Source: Datnioides undecimradiatus
Lineage: Eukaryota > Chordata > Actinopteri > Lobotiformes > Datnioididae
Length of the DNA: 64,000 nt
NCBI GenBank assembly: GCA_008933995.1
Contig: WARS01000033.1
Location: forward strand, 8,446,287 to 8,510,286
Direction: 5' to 3'
Shown here in pieces: positions 50,601 to 63,189 of this stretch. Position 1 is the first letter of the stretch; each line of letters opens with the position of its first letter. Position numbers and translations under genes: made by a program. The notes below the pieces were generated by a model. That model saw nothing but the letters and a program-made list of their open reading frames with translations. It did not search any database and had not been told where the DNA came from.

Positions 50601-53600
50601 CACAAAATACAGCTGAAGGTTGCACAAAGGCTACGATTTTCTGCTTTGTCATTGTAAAATCTTTCTCTTAATAATTCATAAAGCTGTGTGCAAACAATAT
50701 GTTGCACCTTATGACATAATCATTTGCCACAATACTGCTTGCAACAACACTTCTGATACTGTTTTCTGCCCTCGTTGAAAAACATTTGAAGGATAGTTTT
50801 GAATTTCACTGTATGTTCATAGTCCAGTAACACAGTGGGCCATGCACAAGCCTTTCTAATAAGTTGGAATATAGATGTATTAAATTAAATAGTTTTGACT
50901 CAGTGTGTAGGCTTTAATGTGATACATCCTAAACTATCCCGCTAGTACCCAGTATGGACCGTATAACAGTGTACCATGATACAGTCGTATAGCAAGATCC
51001 TTGCCAATACCCATCCATAGTAACTGTGTAATAACATAAATACAGGCCCTTGTTGTTAAATATCAGAATGAGCTGCTTTTGCTTTTGGGTCAGTTTATGA
51101 GAAGAAGGAATGTGTAAAAGTGTATTTCTGACTCAGGGTTTCAAGCCCAGCTCTGGAACAGTGCAGGAGCTGAATTTCCGCAGCAATAAGAACGTGTGGG
51201 GCTACTTCAGCGTTGCGGCGGCTGGAGGGCTGCATGAGTTCGCTGACTCCCAGTTTGGACACTGTTTCTCCTGGGGAGAGAATCGGGAAGAAGCCATTTC
51301 GTGAGTGCTCACAAAAAATATATATATATTAATGTTAATATCTGTTTACCATTGGAGATATTTTCTATTTTCACGAAGTTTTTGTAGTTACTAAAAGATG
51401 TGGTTAAATCTTAATCTTTTTCCAGCAACATGGTGGTGGCTCTGAAGGAGCTGTCTATCAGAGGAGACTTCAGGACCACAGTGGAGTACCTCATCAAGCT
51501 GCTGGAGACTGAAAGCTTTCAGCACAACAGCATTGACACAGGCTGGCTGGACAGGCTCATCTCAGAGAAGATGCAGGTACGCAGAGTATCCCAGCTGGGT
51601 GTTCTTAGAGAAATTAGAGACATGTTCAACCTTTCTTTGAAACATATTACAGTGTGCTGACACTGCAGATTATCCAAGTGTTGAGATAATATTATGACCT
51701 TTATCTTCTTGGCAGCAAGCAGCTTGAACCTAATCTCACATGTTTGATGTTTTCCTGGATAGTAAGCAGAGTGTATGTCATGTGCAGGCAGAGCGTCCTG
51801 ATACCATGCTGGGTATTGTGAGCGGGGCTCTCCATGTGGCAGATGTCAATCTGAGGAACAGTGTGTCAAACTTTCTGCACTCTCTGGAAAGGTGAGTCCA
51901 GCACGTCATCAGAAAGCGCTTCAAGGGGTAGATTCCCAGGCAAAGATGAGCTCTTTCAATAGGAAACATGAGACTCTCTCTGTCTTAACTCTGTGACCAG
52001 GGGCCAGGTGCTGCCAGCACACACACTCCTCAACACTGTGAATGTGGAGCTGATCTATGAAGGTACCAAGTACGTCCTGACAGTGACACGCCAGTCTCCC
52101 AACTCCTACGTAGTCATCATGAACAACTCTTGTGCTGAGGTGGACGTCCATCGGCTCAGTGATGGAGGTCTGCTGCTGTCTTACGATGGAAGCAGCTACA
52201 CCACCTACATGAAGGAAGAGGTGGACAGGTAGGAAGAAACAAAGCTGTGAAAGTATTCGCACTAATTTGGATGCAACTTTACCACAGACTGGAATTAAAG
52301 TGATTAAAAATAAATAATAATAATAAAAAGGCACCTTTTTGATTTACAGATGCACTTAAGTGTCTCCAGCTCTGCTTAGACCAAGTATTTTTATTTCCTC
52401 CACAGGTATCGCATCACCATTGGGAACAAGACTTGTGTTTTTGAAAAGGAGAACGATCCTTCGCTGCTGCGATCGCCTTCAGCCGGGAAACTCATCCAGT
52501 ACACGGTTGAAGATGGCGGGCACGTGTTTGCTGGCCAGTGTTACGCTGAAATAGAGGTACAGGATGCGATGTGTATGTTATCATCAGGAAAGCTGGAATA
52601 TCAAATTATTTCTGTTTGATGAATTCACCAGATGAACACCTCTTGATTCCAGGTGATGAAGATGGTAATGACCCTCACAGCTGCAGAGTCTGGTTGTATA
52701 CACTATGTGAAGAGGGCTGGAGCAGCTCTAGAGCCGGGGTGTGTCATCGCCAAGCTGCAGCTGGATGACCCAAGCAGAGTGCAGCAGGTACTCTATTGTC
52801 TGACTAATTCAACCTAGACCGGTACACGCTGTATGCAAAGTAGGCTTTCCCATGTGCCTGCTGCATGGTGTTCATAAATATACATTTTAGCTTTCAGTTC
52901 TGTCTGTTATGAAAAGTAACATGCATTCAAAATGCACTTTACAACTCTGAGGCATTATTATTACTGACAAAGATGATGGGTCACTAATGTAAAGGGAACA
53001 TAACATCTGCATAAACATCTGAATCAGTGTCCATTCAGGAGGCACACCTAATGATCACACCTCCTCGACAATGCAGTTAACATTGCTTGTGTATGAAACA
53101 TTAGGTCATGCACAGAAGTGTTGCTCAATGAGTATTTGTATTTGTCTTGTAGGCAGAGCTGCACACAGGGGCCCTGCCTTCTATCCAGGCTGTGGCTCTT
53201 AGAGGCGAGAAGCTGCACAGAGTCTTCCACAACACGCTGGATCATCTAGTTCACATAATGAATGGCTACTGTCTACCTGAGCCTTTCTTCAGTGCCAAGG
53301 TACAACTGGTTCACACCCCATCGTCTGCTCCTCTGACTGCGAGCAGTTTGTTAAAGTCCTGCCTTCTGTCTCTGTCCTAGCTGAAAGAGTGGGTGGAGAG
53401 GTTGATGAAAACCATGCGCGATCCCTCTCTGCCACTGCTGGAGCTTCAGGACATCATGACCAGCGTGTCAGGTCGCATCCCACCTGCTGTCGAGAAGGCC
53501 ATCAAGAAGGAGATGGCTCAGTATGCGAGCAACATCACCTCTGTGCTCTGCCAGTTTCCCAGCCAGCAGGTGCCCCAGCAACACACGCACACACCACGCT

Positions 53601-56600
53601 AACTACTCCCACACTGTTCTTCTTAAATGGGCCATGTTGATAACAGTAAAGCTCCTGTTGAGCGCCTAAATATTTTCATTCTTTGCCAGCAACAGCAATG
53701 TTGATTTCCATTAACCCTGGTTTTAGAAGAACAGAGTAATCCGTGACGAACAATACAATATACAATGTACAATATACACAATATACAATATAAACGATAC
53801 AATGCACACTTTGAACGATGCTTGTTTGCGGTGGGATTTCTCAATCAGTGTCCAGTCACATTCAAAATGTCCATCTGGCTGGAAAAATACTGTGTCCATG
53901 ACCTTTTACTACGAATTCACGTGCAAATTATTTCAAAATATGTGCGCGACTGCATATCTGTTCAAGTCAAAGGGTAAAAAAGGGTTTGCTCTGTGTTTCT
54001 AATGTATATTCTTAATAATTCAGCCCGCAATGACAGAAGAGCATTTTGGATGCTTTTCATATGCATTCATATTTTATAAATGCTGGCTTCATGCATAGTT
54101 TATAAGGAGCAGCAACAGGCCAGTGCACTAATGCAAGTAATAGTATTAATAATCACCCTTGTTTTCAGATTGCAAACATCCTTGACAGCCATGCTGCCAC
54201 TCTGAACAAGAAGTCAGAGCGAGAAGTCTTCTTCATGAACACACAAAGCATCGTCCAGCTGGTACAGAAGTGAGTACAATGGTCTCTGTGTCAATATAAT
54301 TCACACGCTCTCATAGTTATCGCTCACATTTACACTTGGCCACCCAAATGACTGCTTCTTGAACATAATAAGTCTGCAACAACATTTCTGGCTGACAAAG
54401 TTTAGAAGGTTTAAGCTGTAATTGCTGTAATTTGCCGCATCACTTAATGTTATTTGTAACACTGAGATTGATTTACTTCATGCTGAGTTGTTTTCTAGTT
54501 ATTTGATATCCAGTTCCTGATCCAATTTCTATCCATTTGCTCGATTAGCACAAGGCTTCATTGTTCCCTGTGGTCAGACCAGACTGTTCTTGTCTCCATC
54601 AGGTATCGCAGTGGCATCCGAGGTCACATGAAGGCCGTGGTGATGGACTTGCTCAGACAGTACCTGAAAGTAGAGATCCAGTTTCAGAATGGTGAGGGAC
54701 AACAGCGGCACACTTAATTACTGCTTCATTGTGGTGACATGTTGCCACATGCAAGAGTGGTTTTGCATGTGCAAGATGGGACAAAAAAAAACATGCAGCC
54801 ACTCATTCTGCCCACCTGGTGGAGCTCTCTAACTGTAACTGGCATCTATGCCTCTGCAGCCCCTGCGCAGGACTTACCAAAGCTCTCACATGCTGGTTTC
54901 TTAACAGGACACTACGACAAGTGTGTGTTCACATTGCGTGAGGAAAACAAAGGCGACATGGCCAATGTGCTCAACTATATCTTCTCGCATGCGCAAGTCA
55001 CCAAGAAGAACCTGCTGGTTACTATGCTGATCGTAAGTGTCTGTTTGGAAGGCTTCATTAATGACTGCTACAAACACACTTCCCTTTCATCAGATCCAGA
55101 TCCTCATATTTCAGTTCAGTCACAGAAGGGTTTTATTCACGGTGCACTAAGACAAGGATTACATTTAGTGTGTAATCATAGATGTGTAGAGTTGTGTATT
55201 TATCAGCTGTCACTGCGTGGCTATAGTCAAACAGCAATTCATTCCTACTTGCTTGTTACACTCCTGAAGCTCAGTGAATTAATAACACAGAAATGTATTG
55301 TTTATAGGTCTGTATTTACTGATTCATGTAATCACTGAAAATCAAAATACTATGGTGTAAATGTGCAGTGTTGTTAAAGTGCTACGTACTGTTCAAATGT
55401 ATTGAGATTTTTCTTTTTTCCCTGAAATTGTAAAAATGTTTAACTTGTGATATGTATTGTTATCATCCCCTCTGTCTAGGACCAGCTGTGTGGCCGTGAT
55501 CCCACACTGACTGATGAATTGATGGCCATCTTGACTGAACTCACCCAGCTCAGCAAGACAACCAATGCCAAGGTGGCACTGCGTGCCCGACAGGTCAGCT
55601 GCAGACTAGTGTTTCTTGATAAATTTGTTTTTATGTTGCACTGAAACAGCTTTTTCCTCAGCATTCAGTTTACATGCACTCAACTGGGCTTCAGTCTACT
55701 TTTTCCATTAAGCTGTTTCCTTAACTGTCATGTAAACAAGAGAAATGATTACTGTAATCAGGAGCATTTGAGAAACCCGGCATCCCTTGTAGATTTCCCC
55801 TGAAGCATGATGATTTCACAGCCTTAATGACAAGTTTCCTAATCTAAACCAGCGGATGAATATTGCACAGACTGATGGATCCTTGTATCAAATAATTCAG
55901 TCCAAAGTTTGACTAAAACTAACACAAAGTAACCTGCAGAGGTCTAAGTGAGTCAGTTTCCACCACTGAAAACTTAATAATTTGAAGCTAACGCTGTGTG
56001 AGAGAGCTCTGCCCCCTGTGCTGTACCTTACAGGAGAGCCACTAATGTTTACGTTACAGTTACATATGTTCAGGTTAGCTAAATATACTAAAAACATGGA
56101 TTGACTCATCCTACTGCACAGTGAAACATCAGAGAGAGAAGTTACATAAATGTCTATTTTCAACATTAGTTCTATTTTTTTTTTTTATAGTCTTTTGTTA
56201 GAAGTTCACCACCAGATGTCACTATCTACTGTTTTTAACTCTTTCTTTCATTCAACTCAGGTGTTGATTGCTTCCCACCTCCCTTCTTACGAGCTACGAC
56301 ACAACCAGGTGGAATCCATCTTCCTCTCCGCCATTGATATGTATGGGCACCAGTTCTGCATCGAGAACCTGCAGGTGGGCAATAAAGAGGAAGCAGCTGT
56401 GGCTTTATGTTCCACATAAAATAGAGAAACTATTCAGAGATGACTAATGATCACTTATTCCTTTTAGAAACTGATCCTGTCAGAAACATCCATCTTTGAT
56501 GTTCTGCCCAACTTCTTCTACCACAGTAATCAGGTCGTCAGGATGGCCGCCCTCGAGGTGAGAGACATAACGATCACGATTCACAAACCAACAAAAATAA

Positions 56601-58381
56601 TAGAACACAAGCGACTGACATATCAAACTGACATTATCTGCGGCTTTATCTCCAACAATCACAGGTGTACGTTCGCAGAGCATACATTGCGTACGAGCTG
56701 AACAGCGTTCAGCATCGACAGCTGAAGGACAACACGTGTGTAGTAGAGTTCCAGTTCATGCTTCCCACCTCGCACCCAAACAGGTATCACACACGCAAAA
56801 TGACAGCAAGGCTGACACGCTGCGCATCATCTCTGCTGCTGCCCCCCCTCCCTTAAACGGCACTGTGGACAGGAATCAGTATTTATAAAGGAGATGAATA
56901 TTAAAGTATCCATCAGTGGCAGTGATAATGGCATGTCGCCTCCACCGGCTTGTATTTGGTCACAGCTTTATATAAAATTAATAATTCTAATTAAGCGGCA
57001 GCACCTTTGTGCCAACCAACCTTTGTGGTTACTAGTCACAGACTTTTGGTGGGTCTGTCTCCTTTTGCCTTACAGACCACTGTATGTTTAACTCTATAGG
57101 TGTGTTGTGGTCACAAAAATATCACTCCTGTGCCAAAGGAATTTAATTATGTATGTGCCACCGCTCTTATTTGATGATGAGTGAGTCCATTTTTAAATCC
57201 ACCGCCACAGTGAAGAGCTGGAGTTTACTTCACAATCTTATGTCCTCCATGGTGCCACGGTTCCTCTCCCGCCCTCCCAGCTTTGTGTCATTGCTCATAG
57301 TTGTTCTCCATGTAAATGCTCCTCATGTGCAAAAGAAGGTATTCTGCAAGACTGAAAATACATTTCTTGGTTTCATCAGCAACAAAGCTCTCAGCCACAA
57401 GAGTCTCATGTCAGTTGCCCTTGATTGTAAGTCCTGGGATACGTCGGGGCGCTCTTATTCCATGTAACACTGAAAAATCAGACAGAAACCATAGACAAAC
57501 TCTGGATTTGTCTTGTACATGCTCAGCATTTGGAAAAGCTTGTAATAGACAGAAGTACTGTGGCATTCCTGTTGCACTTGTGTTCTGCATCCTTCCTGTG
57601 TGATTGTGTCTGGTTTGTCTGTGCGTGAATGTGTGTTTGTTTCGATGTATTTGCTTTTGTGGCTTTGTAGTCCTAGTTGTTGTTGTTGTTTTGCTGTGTT
57701 GGGTTGAGCTTGTTTGAGCAGAAATCCTCTGAATGCTGTCATGCGCACACACTTTACTGCATGTTTGTGATTTCATGTGTCTGAATTAACCTTCATGTTC
57801 GCGTCATCACTGAACTAAAGACTGCATGAGAGCGTGATCCTCTGTCTTTGTTCGGAGTTTACCTCAGGGCAAGGCGGCCTGAGGATCTCATGATGCATGT
57901 TGTGAAGGGAGCAGTCAGGAAGTGAAATGTGTGTTTACAGCCAGAAAGATCTTTTCAGTTCACTCAGCTTTTCACATTAATGGCTTTCATTTAGATATTC
58001 ATCAATGCTAAATACGTTCATCAGCACACACACACACACATTGCTACACCTTGACTGTCTTCCTCTTCTGGTGCCTGCCACTAACCACTTAGTAATCAAT
58101 GTTGTTTGATTGCAGAGGGAACATCCCCACTCTAAACAGGTATTGTAAACATTCTTTTTATTAGTGACTTTAGACTAGCTAGCTGCATGGTCAAAGCAGT
58201 AATTTTTTGTTTTCATCTGCTGATTAAGTCAACAGATTTGTTTGGTGCTTTGAAATTTTCCCAAAATGCAACTGATTTCTAGCTAACGGAGTTTAGTCGG
58301 ATCGAGAAACACAATGTTTCTTAAATGTACTGACAACTGCATGGCCCTTGGCATTCAGCCTCTGTGTCAAACAGTTTTTGA

Positions 58382-58413
<32 letters not shown>

Positions 58414-61316
58414 CTGTTTGTCTTTGTGAAAGAGAGTTGTATTCTTAACAACTGCGCGTGTGAGAGCCTCAATATTTTCAGGTATTGAAATAACATGGGG
58501 CATAATGTGGTGCAAGATAACAAAACTGTTGGGGAAATGTTGTACACGAGTGCAAAACTCTGAAAACTGAAACCTATGACTGTCCTGCCAGGAAAATGTC
58601 TGCTCCAATCCTGGACACTATAAAAGCCATGGAGACTAAATTACAGGAAACTAAACCCCAGGACCTTAAAGCACGAGATAGTAAATCTAAGGAGGATGAT
58701 GATAATGTTGAGAAGAAAAATGCCTCAGATTTGGAATCTGTGGACAGGTTTGACACACAAAACCCTCTCGAGTGCTTTCAGTGGGTGTAACCTCTGGGAC
58801 AGCTTCTAAGAATCAAAAGACTAACACTAAAAACAAAAAAAGAGAGAGAGATCTTTTGTCTATTTAAAGGGTCTTTCTGGTGATTTTATGTTTCAGTGTT
58901 CCTATAAAAGGAATCATTTCTTTGTTTTAATTTGACTAACGTGGTCTGTCAAAAATCCCGTACAGAACGTACAGTTGCTCCTTCTGTGTTCTCATGTTAA
59001 TGGTGTAAATTTAATTTGCTTTTTACAATCAGAACCTCATTCAGTTTTTATGCAGAAGTCCCACTTTTTAAAGTGTTTTGATATGTTTTCTGTCTCAGCA
59101 TCTGCTGAAGGACTGTGGGATCAAAACTGCTGTGAGGTTCTTGAAAAGTGGATGGGGGAATGTGTCAGAGTGTTTCTATGTCGGTATGGCAAAGCGCCAT
59201 CGTAACAGCTCTCTGTCGATACCCTAGGATGTCATTCTCATCCAACCTAAACCACTACGGCATGGTGCACGTAGCCAGTGTCAGCGACGTCCTGCTGGAC
59301 ACATCTTTTACACCTCCTTGCCAGCGCATGGGAGCCATGGTCGCTTTCCGCTCCTTCCAGGAGTTCACCAGGTCAGTCCGTGTATAAAAACTGTTCTTAA
59401 CTTACGATCTATTTCATTGGATGGCAGCGATAATATTCCGAGTGGGATTAATGATGTATGTGTGATTTATTTTTTTTCCTCTACAGGAACATAACAGATG
59501 TGCTGAGCTGCTTCTCTGACTCTCCTCCCCCGAGTCCAACCTTCCCAGAGGGGGGAAATCCTGTCCTGTATGGTGAAGAGGACAACAAGGTGACGAGAAC
59601 AGACTTCTGATAGTCACAGGCCTGTCATTGACTGTGCACGTGAGACTGAAAATGTGAATTTGCTTTGTCATCCAGAGTGTCCAGGATGAGCCTATCCATA
59701 TCTTGAACGTGGCCATAAAGACAGACAGCGACATAGACGACGACGGCCTGGCAGCCAGCTTCCGTGAATTCACCCAGTCAAAGGTGAGGGCGGCCAACAG
59801 CAACACCTTTTGTTCCTCTTGACTCCAGCAGAGGGAGTGAAATGTTTAACATGGCTCCTCATCCTGACATTCTTTGCCTTTCTCCCGTTACAGAAATCTC
59901 TGCTGTTTGAACACGGCATCCGCCGGCTGACGTTCCTTGTGGCTCAGAAGGTGAGCAACCTAATTAATTCTTACTAAGTCGGCTCCCTGTCTCTACAATC
60001 CCCTTTCCTGCATGTCACCAATTCAGTTCTGAATAGCATGTATCAAATTTTTCCAAATGAATTGTCCTGCATCTGTCTTTTTGTATTTACTAATACTGTA
60101 ATACTGTTTACATGGAATGGACACTACTGTGGTAATTGTAATAATTTGCATTTGAAATTGAGCTTATCATCCTGTTTGTCTCTGTATCTCTTTCTGCATG
60201 CTTTGCTTTTGCTGCATTTATGATGACAGGATTTCAGGAAGCAAGTCAACTGTGAGGTGGACCAAAGGTTTCATGTAAGTAGAGGAGGTACAAACAGAAA
60301 TGAGGACAGGTGGCTCTTTGATTTGAGTCGCTGGACGAGTATGAATGCGATTGGTTAATGTCAGTTCGACCGTTGAGGTGCACACTAAATATCCAGGCAA
60401 GCGTTTGAAAGATTTTTATAAATGCCGTAGACAGTCCACAGGAGGTAGATTGAGCTCCAAAGACGGCGCACTAGTATTCCTCCACTGATTTTATCCAGCA
60501 GCGACTGCTTTGATCTTTCAGTCACAAACCACGGTGTCCTGCAACTGCTTGATTTCGAGACGAACCATAATCTTCTCTGTTGCTTCAGAGTAAATTAAAG
60601 AACGTATAACGCCATTGTTCTAAATCAATAAAGGTTTGAGTTAGCGTGGTTTTTCTTTTTTCTTTTTTTTTTTTACTTGTTTGTTTGAACTACAGTCATT
60701 AAAGCTGCAGAGCCAGCAGTTGAACCCCCAGTCATAGCAATTTTCTGATATATTGTTTATTGTGGTGGAGTACTCAGGGCTACACTTATCTTCCCAGGGC
60801 TGACCCATTATCAACAGAACTCCCACCAAGATTCAGGTGATGTGGATAATGACAGGGATTTAGACCAGGATTGGTTTTTGGGAACTGCCCCATTCTTTAG
60901 CCACTGCTGTCATTTTGACAATAGGCATTGATTTTTTCTTCTGATGGCACCACGGTGTATGATGAGAGCTAATCACTGGTGTCACCACAGAGCTGTTCCT
61001 TTTGTGGTCTGCACCATTCCGCTTGCTCACCGTAAAATACAAACATCTATACATTTCTTCCCTGGGTTACTGTGTTTCGGACGTGGTGCTTAATCACAGT
61101 GTCACATCATGGCCGGGGTGGTTTCCAGTGTGCGCGCTGCTGCAGATCTCTTGTTATCATGCAGGCTGTGAGCTGATGAGAGCATCTCCAATCGGTCTGG
61201 CATTGTTTTGGCAAGTGGGACACTTGATCTGATAACGTCAAACAGGGCTAGTGGGCATTATTCAGAGCAGCAAATGTCTCTGAGAAAAGAGAATGTTTTA
61301 TTCATTAGCCCTGTGA

Positions 61317-61353
<37 letters not shown>

Positions 61354-63168
61354 AGCTTATTACCATTATTATGTGAGCTTGCTGTCTGAGTGAATACACA
61401 GTGATTCCCTGACAGATAAATTACTGCCCACTGCATGTAGAATAAGGTCCTGATCATCACTGTTTAACTCTCCGTGCTTACTGGTGTGGCTGTTTAAGCA
61501 AAGCCCAGTTTAGCTTGTTGTCACCTGCTGAGATTAGGATTACAGCCGACGCATGTTTAACTGATTTTGGTATTCTTAATACTGCTATTTTTGGCTGCGG
61601 AGGCATCACTCATTTCTTTTTATTCTGCCTCTGTCTCACGATCTCACCCACAGAGAGAATTCCCCAAGTTCTTCACATTCCGTGCCAGAGACAAGGTGGG
61701 CGTCTGCATCTTCACAAAGCCTGCATCAAATCAGCGCTTTTAACCTAAAACATTTTCTGATCGGCCAAATTGGCATTTGCTCAAGAGTAGGGCTGAAGAG
61801 AGGTATACGTAACGCACATGCAAACCACACATTACAAAATAAAAGACTGGTCAACTTTCCTTTGGCTGGGAGGCGAATCGGAGCCGTGTTTTGGTTGTAA
61901 GAAAGGACTTTTCACCCCCTTGGCAGAGCTGAATTTCACTCTATCACAATCAGCGATGGCTCTTCCCCTCCGTTACCCCTGATCGTTTCACGACAATAAC
62001 GCCACCAAAGCTCATTAAAGTAATGAACTCTTTAATTATGTCTCCCATTTAAGAGAAATGACACCCATTAGCGGCTTTCTGAGAGCGAGATTGTCCATGA
62101 GTTCATTGACTTAATACAGTGTGCGGCTCACAGACATCTTTCTACTCTTGTATCAACTCTGCGCTCCTGAAATTGCCAATTTTAAAACACTTTGGTCAAC
62201 GTTAGTGATGAGGGCAAGAAAGCCTAACTTTCTTGCCCTCATCACTTGTGGAGGAAAAGTTCCTGGGCAAAGTGTTTGATCGCATCCATTTGAAATGGTG
62301 TTGGTCTCATTTGTGACTGTGCTCTGCCTGTTTCCTCAATAGTTTGAGGAGGACAGGATCTATCGTCATTTGGAGCCGGCGCTAGCTTTCCAGTTGGAGC
62401 TCAACCGCATGCGCAATTTTGCCCTGACTGCCATCCCGTGTGCCAACCACAAGATGCACCTGTACCTGGGTGCAGCCCGCGTGGAGGTGGGCACGGAGGT
62501 TACAGACTACCGTTTCTTTGTGCGAGCCATCATCCGTCACTCTGATCTGGTCACAAAGGTAAGACGATTGTGCAACAAGGAACCTTTGCGTTTTTCCTTT
62601 TTTGGGTTTCCACAGGTTTTGGATTCTCAACACAATTCTTTGTCTTTTTTACTTGATCATTTGCACCCAGTTGACTTTTTTTTTTTTTTCCTCCTGTTCC
62701 TTCACTAGGAAGCCTCTTTTGAATACCTTCACAATGAGGCAGAGCGTCTGCTGCTGGAAGCCATGGATGAGCTGGAGGTGGCGTTCAACAACACAACTGT
62801 CCGCACTGACTGCAACCATATCTTCCTCAATTTCGTCCCCACAGTCATCATGGACCCATCAAAGGTTTGTGAAACACACTTGCATCTCTGATATGCTCTT
62901 AGGCCACAGCTCATTTTGTTTTCCCTGATTTTGCTTCCTGTTAATCCTTCTCTGCAAACCTCAGATTGAGGAGTCCGTGCGCTCCATGGTGATGCGTTAC
63001 GGCAGCCGTCTTTGGAAGCTGCGTGTACTGCAGGCCGAACTGAAAATCAACATTCGCCTGACCCCAACAGGAAAGCAAATCCCTATCCGCCTCTTCCTTA
63101 CAAATGAATCAGGCTACTACCTGGACATCAGCCTGTACAAGGAGGTCACTGATTCCCGAACGGGACAG
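44559..63168 (+). CDS. acaca: Acetyl-CoA carboxylase alpha, 5' two thirds (runs off the right edge)
   Basis: Makes malonyl-CoA from acetyl-CoA, bicarbonate and ATP: the committed step of fatty-acid synthesis and the source of the CPT1 inhibitor. Exons: 44559-44640, 45364-45622, 47478-47610, 47916-48054, 48196-48305, 48397-48478, 48578-48676, 48875-48981, 49088-49198, 49328-49537, 49664-49834, 50421-50582, 51137-51300, 51426-51576, 51788-51891, 52001-52228, 52406-52556, 52653-52787, 53153-53299, 53381-53569, 54169-54269, 54603-54691, 54908-55032, 55480-55593, 56261-56374, 56468-56557, 56665-56783, 58116-58139, 59228-59371, 59487-59589, 59676-59783, 59894-59950, 60230-60274, 61654-61695, 62343-62558, 62709-62864, 62965-63168. 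Every junction is phase-consistent: 1595 codons without the cassette exon. [18 protein letters not shown] and the DFRKQVN exon identify ACACA rather than ACACB. The AMPK-site context PSMSGLHL is intact (Ser81 counting from MAQQ). The carboxyltransferase domain is outside the window. Confidence 0.95.
47478..52228 (+). CDS. acaca: acaca biotin carboxylase domain exons
   Basis: These exons encode the biotin carboxylase half-reaction: ATP-dependent carboxylation of biotin. Visible in order: [72 protein letters not shown], the ATP-grasp glycine loop [13 protein letters not shown] (about residues 349-361 in the long numbering), [20 protein letters not shown], the active-site strand [20 protein letters not shown], and [20 protein letters not shown]. 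All key residues I can check are intact. A few positions (RRWAYEM, VEWTEN, KHARHLE) look more like ACACB, as expected for a fish sequence nearer the common ancestor. Confidence 0.93.
48310..48327. repeat. (CA)n microsatellite directly after an acaca donor
   Basis: CA dinucleotides begin four bases after the donor at 48306 (GTACCACACA), so length changes could affect splicing of exon 5. Confidence 0.9.
52653..52787 (+). CDS. acaca: acaca biotinyl-carrier (BCCP) exon
   Basis: Starts [14 protein letters not shown]; the Lys of the MKM motif (codon 52659-52661, about residue 824 in the long numbering) is the biotin attachment site. The preceding exon supplies the rest of the lipoyl-like fold ([20 protein letters not shown]). 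The swinging arm carries carboxybiotin from the BC to the CT site. The motif is complete. Confidence 0.95.
53153..57000 (+). CDS. acaca: acaca central-region exons
   Basis: Exons 53153-53299 through 56665-56783 encode the ACC central domain, which organises the homodimer and filament and carries regulatory phosphosites. Landmarks are [126 protein letters not shown] and [20 protein letters not shown]. Conservation with human ACACA is high throughout and no break was seen. Most introns here are under 1 kb. Confidence 0.92.
58116..58139 (+). CDS. acaca: acaca 24-nt microexon (GNIPTLN)
   Basis: Acceptor GATTGCAG and donor GTATTG flank 24 bases that complete an Arg codon and encode GNIPTLN. The same eight-residue optional insert is known in mammalian ACACA next to regulatory serines. 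It has the same phase on both sides, so it can be skipped without a frame change. Confidence 0.85.
58385..58413. repeat. (TG)n microsatellite in acaca intron
   Basis: About fourteen TG units between the GNIPTLN microexon and the putative cassette exon. Confidence 0.92.
58592..58747 (+). CDS. acaca: Putative acaca cassette exon, 52 charged residues
   Basis: An AG acceptor (GTCCTGCCAG) and a GT donor (GACAG then GTTTGA) bound 156 bases, exactly 52 codons, open in the acaca frame and of phase 2 on both sides, like its neighbours. It begins [18 protein letters not shown] and ends [10 protein letters not shown], with a run of Lys, Asp and Glu between. Inserted between GNIPTLN and MSFSSNLN it would lengthen the disordered phosphoregulatory loop of the central domain and add a second basic-x-Ser site resembling RMSFSS. 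I know of no such exon in mammalian ACACA or ACACB. The donor is weak, so it would be alternative at most. Confidence 0.5.
59228..63168 (+). CDS. acaca: acaca exons from the phosphoregulatory loop to the CT boundary
   Basis: From [20 protein letters not shown] through [14 protein letters not shown] and [14 protein letters not shown] to [53 protein letters not shown] and [20 protein letters not shown]. The short exons 60230-60274 ([15 protein letters not shown]) and 61654-61695 are both multiples of three. The next family segment (IMFQAYG-like) is not found before the end; an AG at 63995-63996 followed by ATGC could be its acceptor, but four bases cannot decide this. Confidence 0.92.
61318..61351. 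repeat. (CA)n microsatellite in acaca intron
   Basis: Uninterrupted CA dinucleotides in the intron before the exon at 61654. Confidence 0.95.
62204..62246. repeat. Perfect 19-bp inverted repeat (hairpin) in acaca intron
   Basis: The arm AGTGATGAGGGCAAGAAAG (62204-62222), a five-base loop CCTAA and the exact reverse complement (62228-62246). There is no mismatch in 19 pairs and pairing stops abruptly on both sides. It lies about 100 bases before the exon at 62343. See findings. Confidence 0.95.
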
Positions 63169-63189
63169 GTGGGGCCCAAAGACCGACAG
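63169..63189 (+). other. acaca: Tandem alternative donor after acaca exon 63168
   Basis: Two donors with the same context (GACAG then GTGGGGC) lie 21 bases apart, at 63169 and 63190. Use of the second would add seven residues, VGPKDRQ, without changing frame. Human ACACA corresponds to the first. Confidence 0.45.

Noticed and set aside
53749..53810. Imperfect ATACAAT tandem stretch considered as a CRISPR-like or satellite array
   Set aside because: Units are short, degenerate and without spacers; it is simple AT-rich sequence in an acaca intron.
44559..63168. Assignment as acacb on the basis of the hydrophobic leader and a few ACACB-like residues
   Set aside because: The GNIPTLN microexon, [11 protein letters not shown], the DFRKQVN exon and the BCCP-flanking sequence are ACACA-type.
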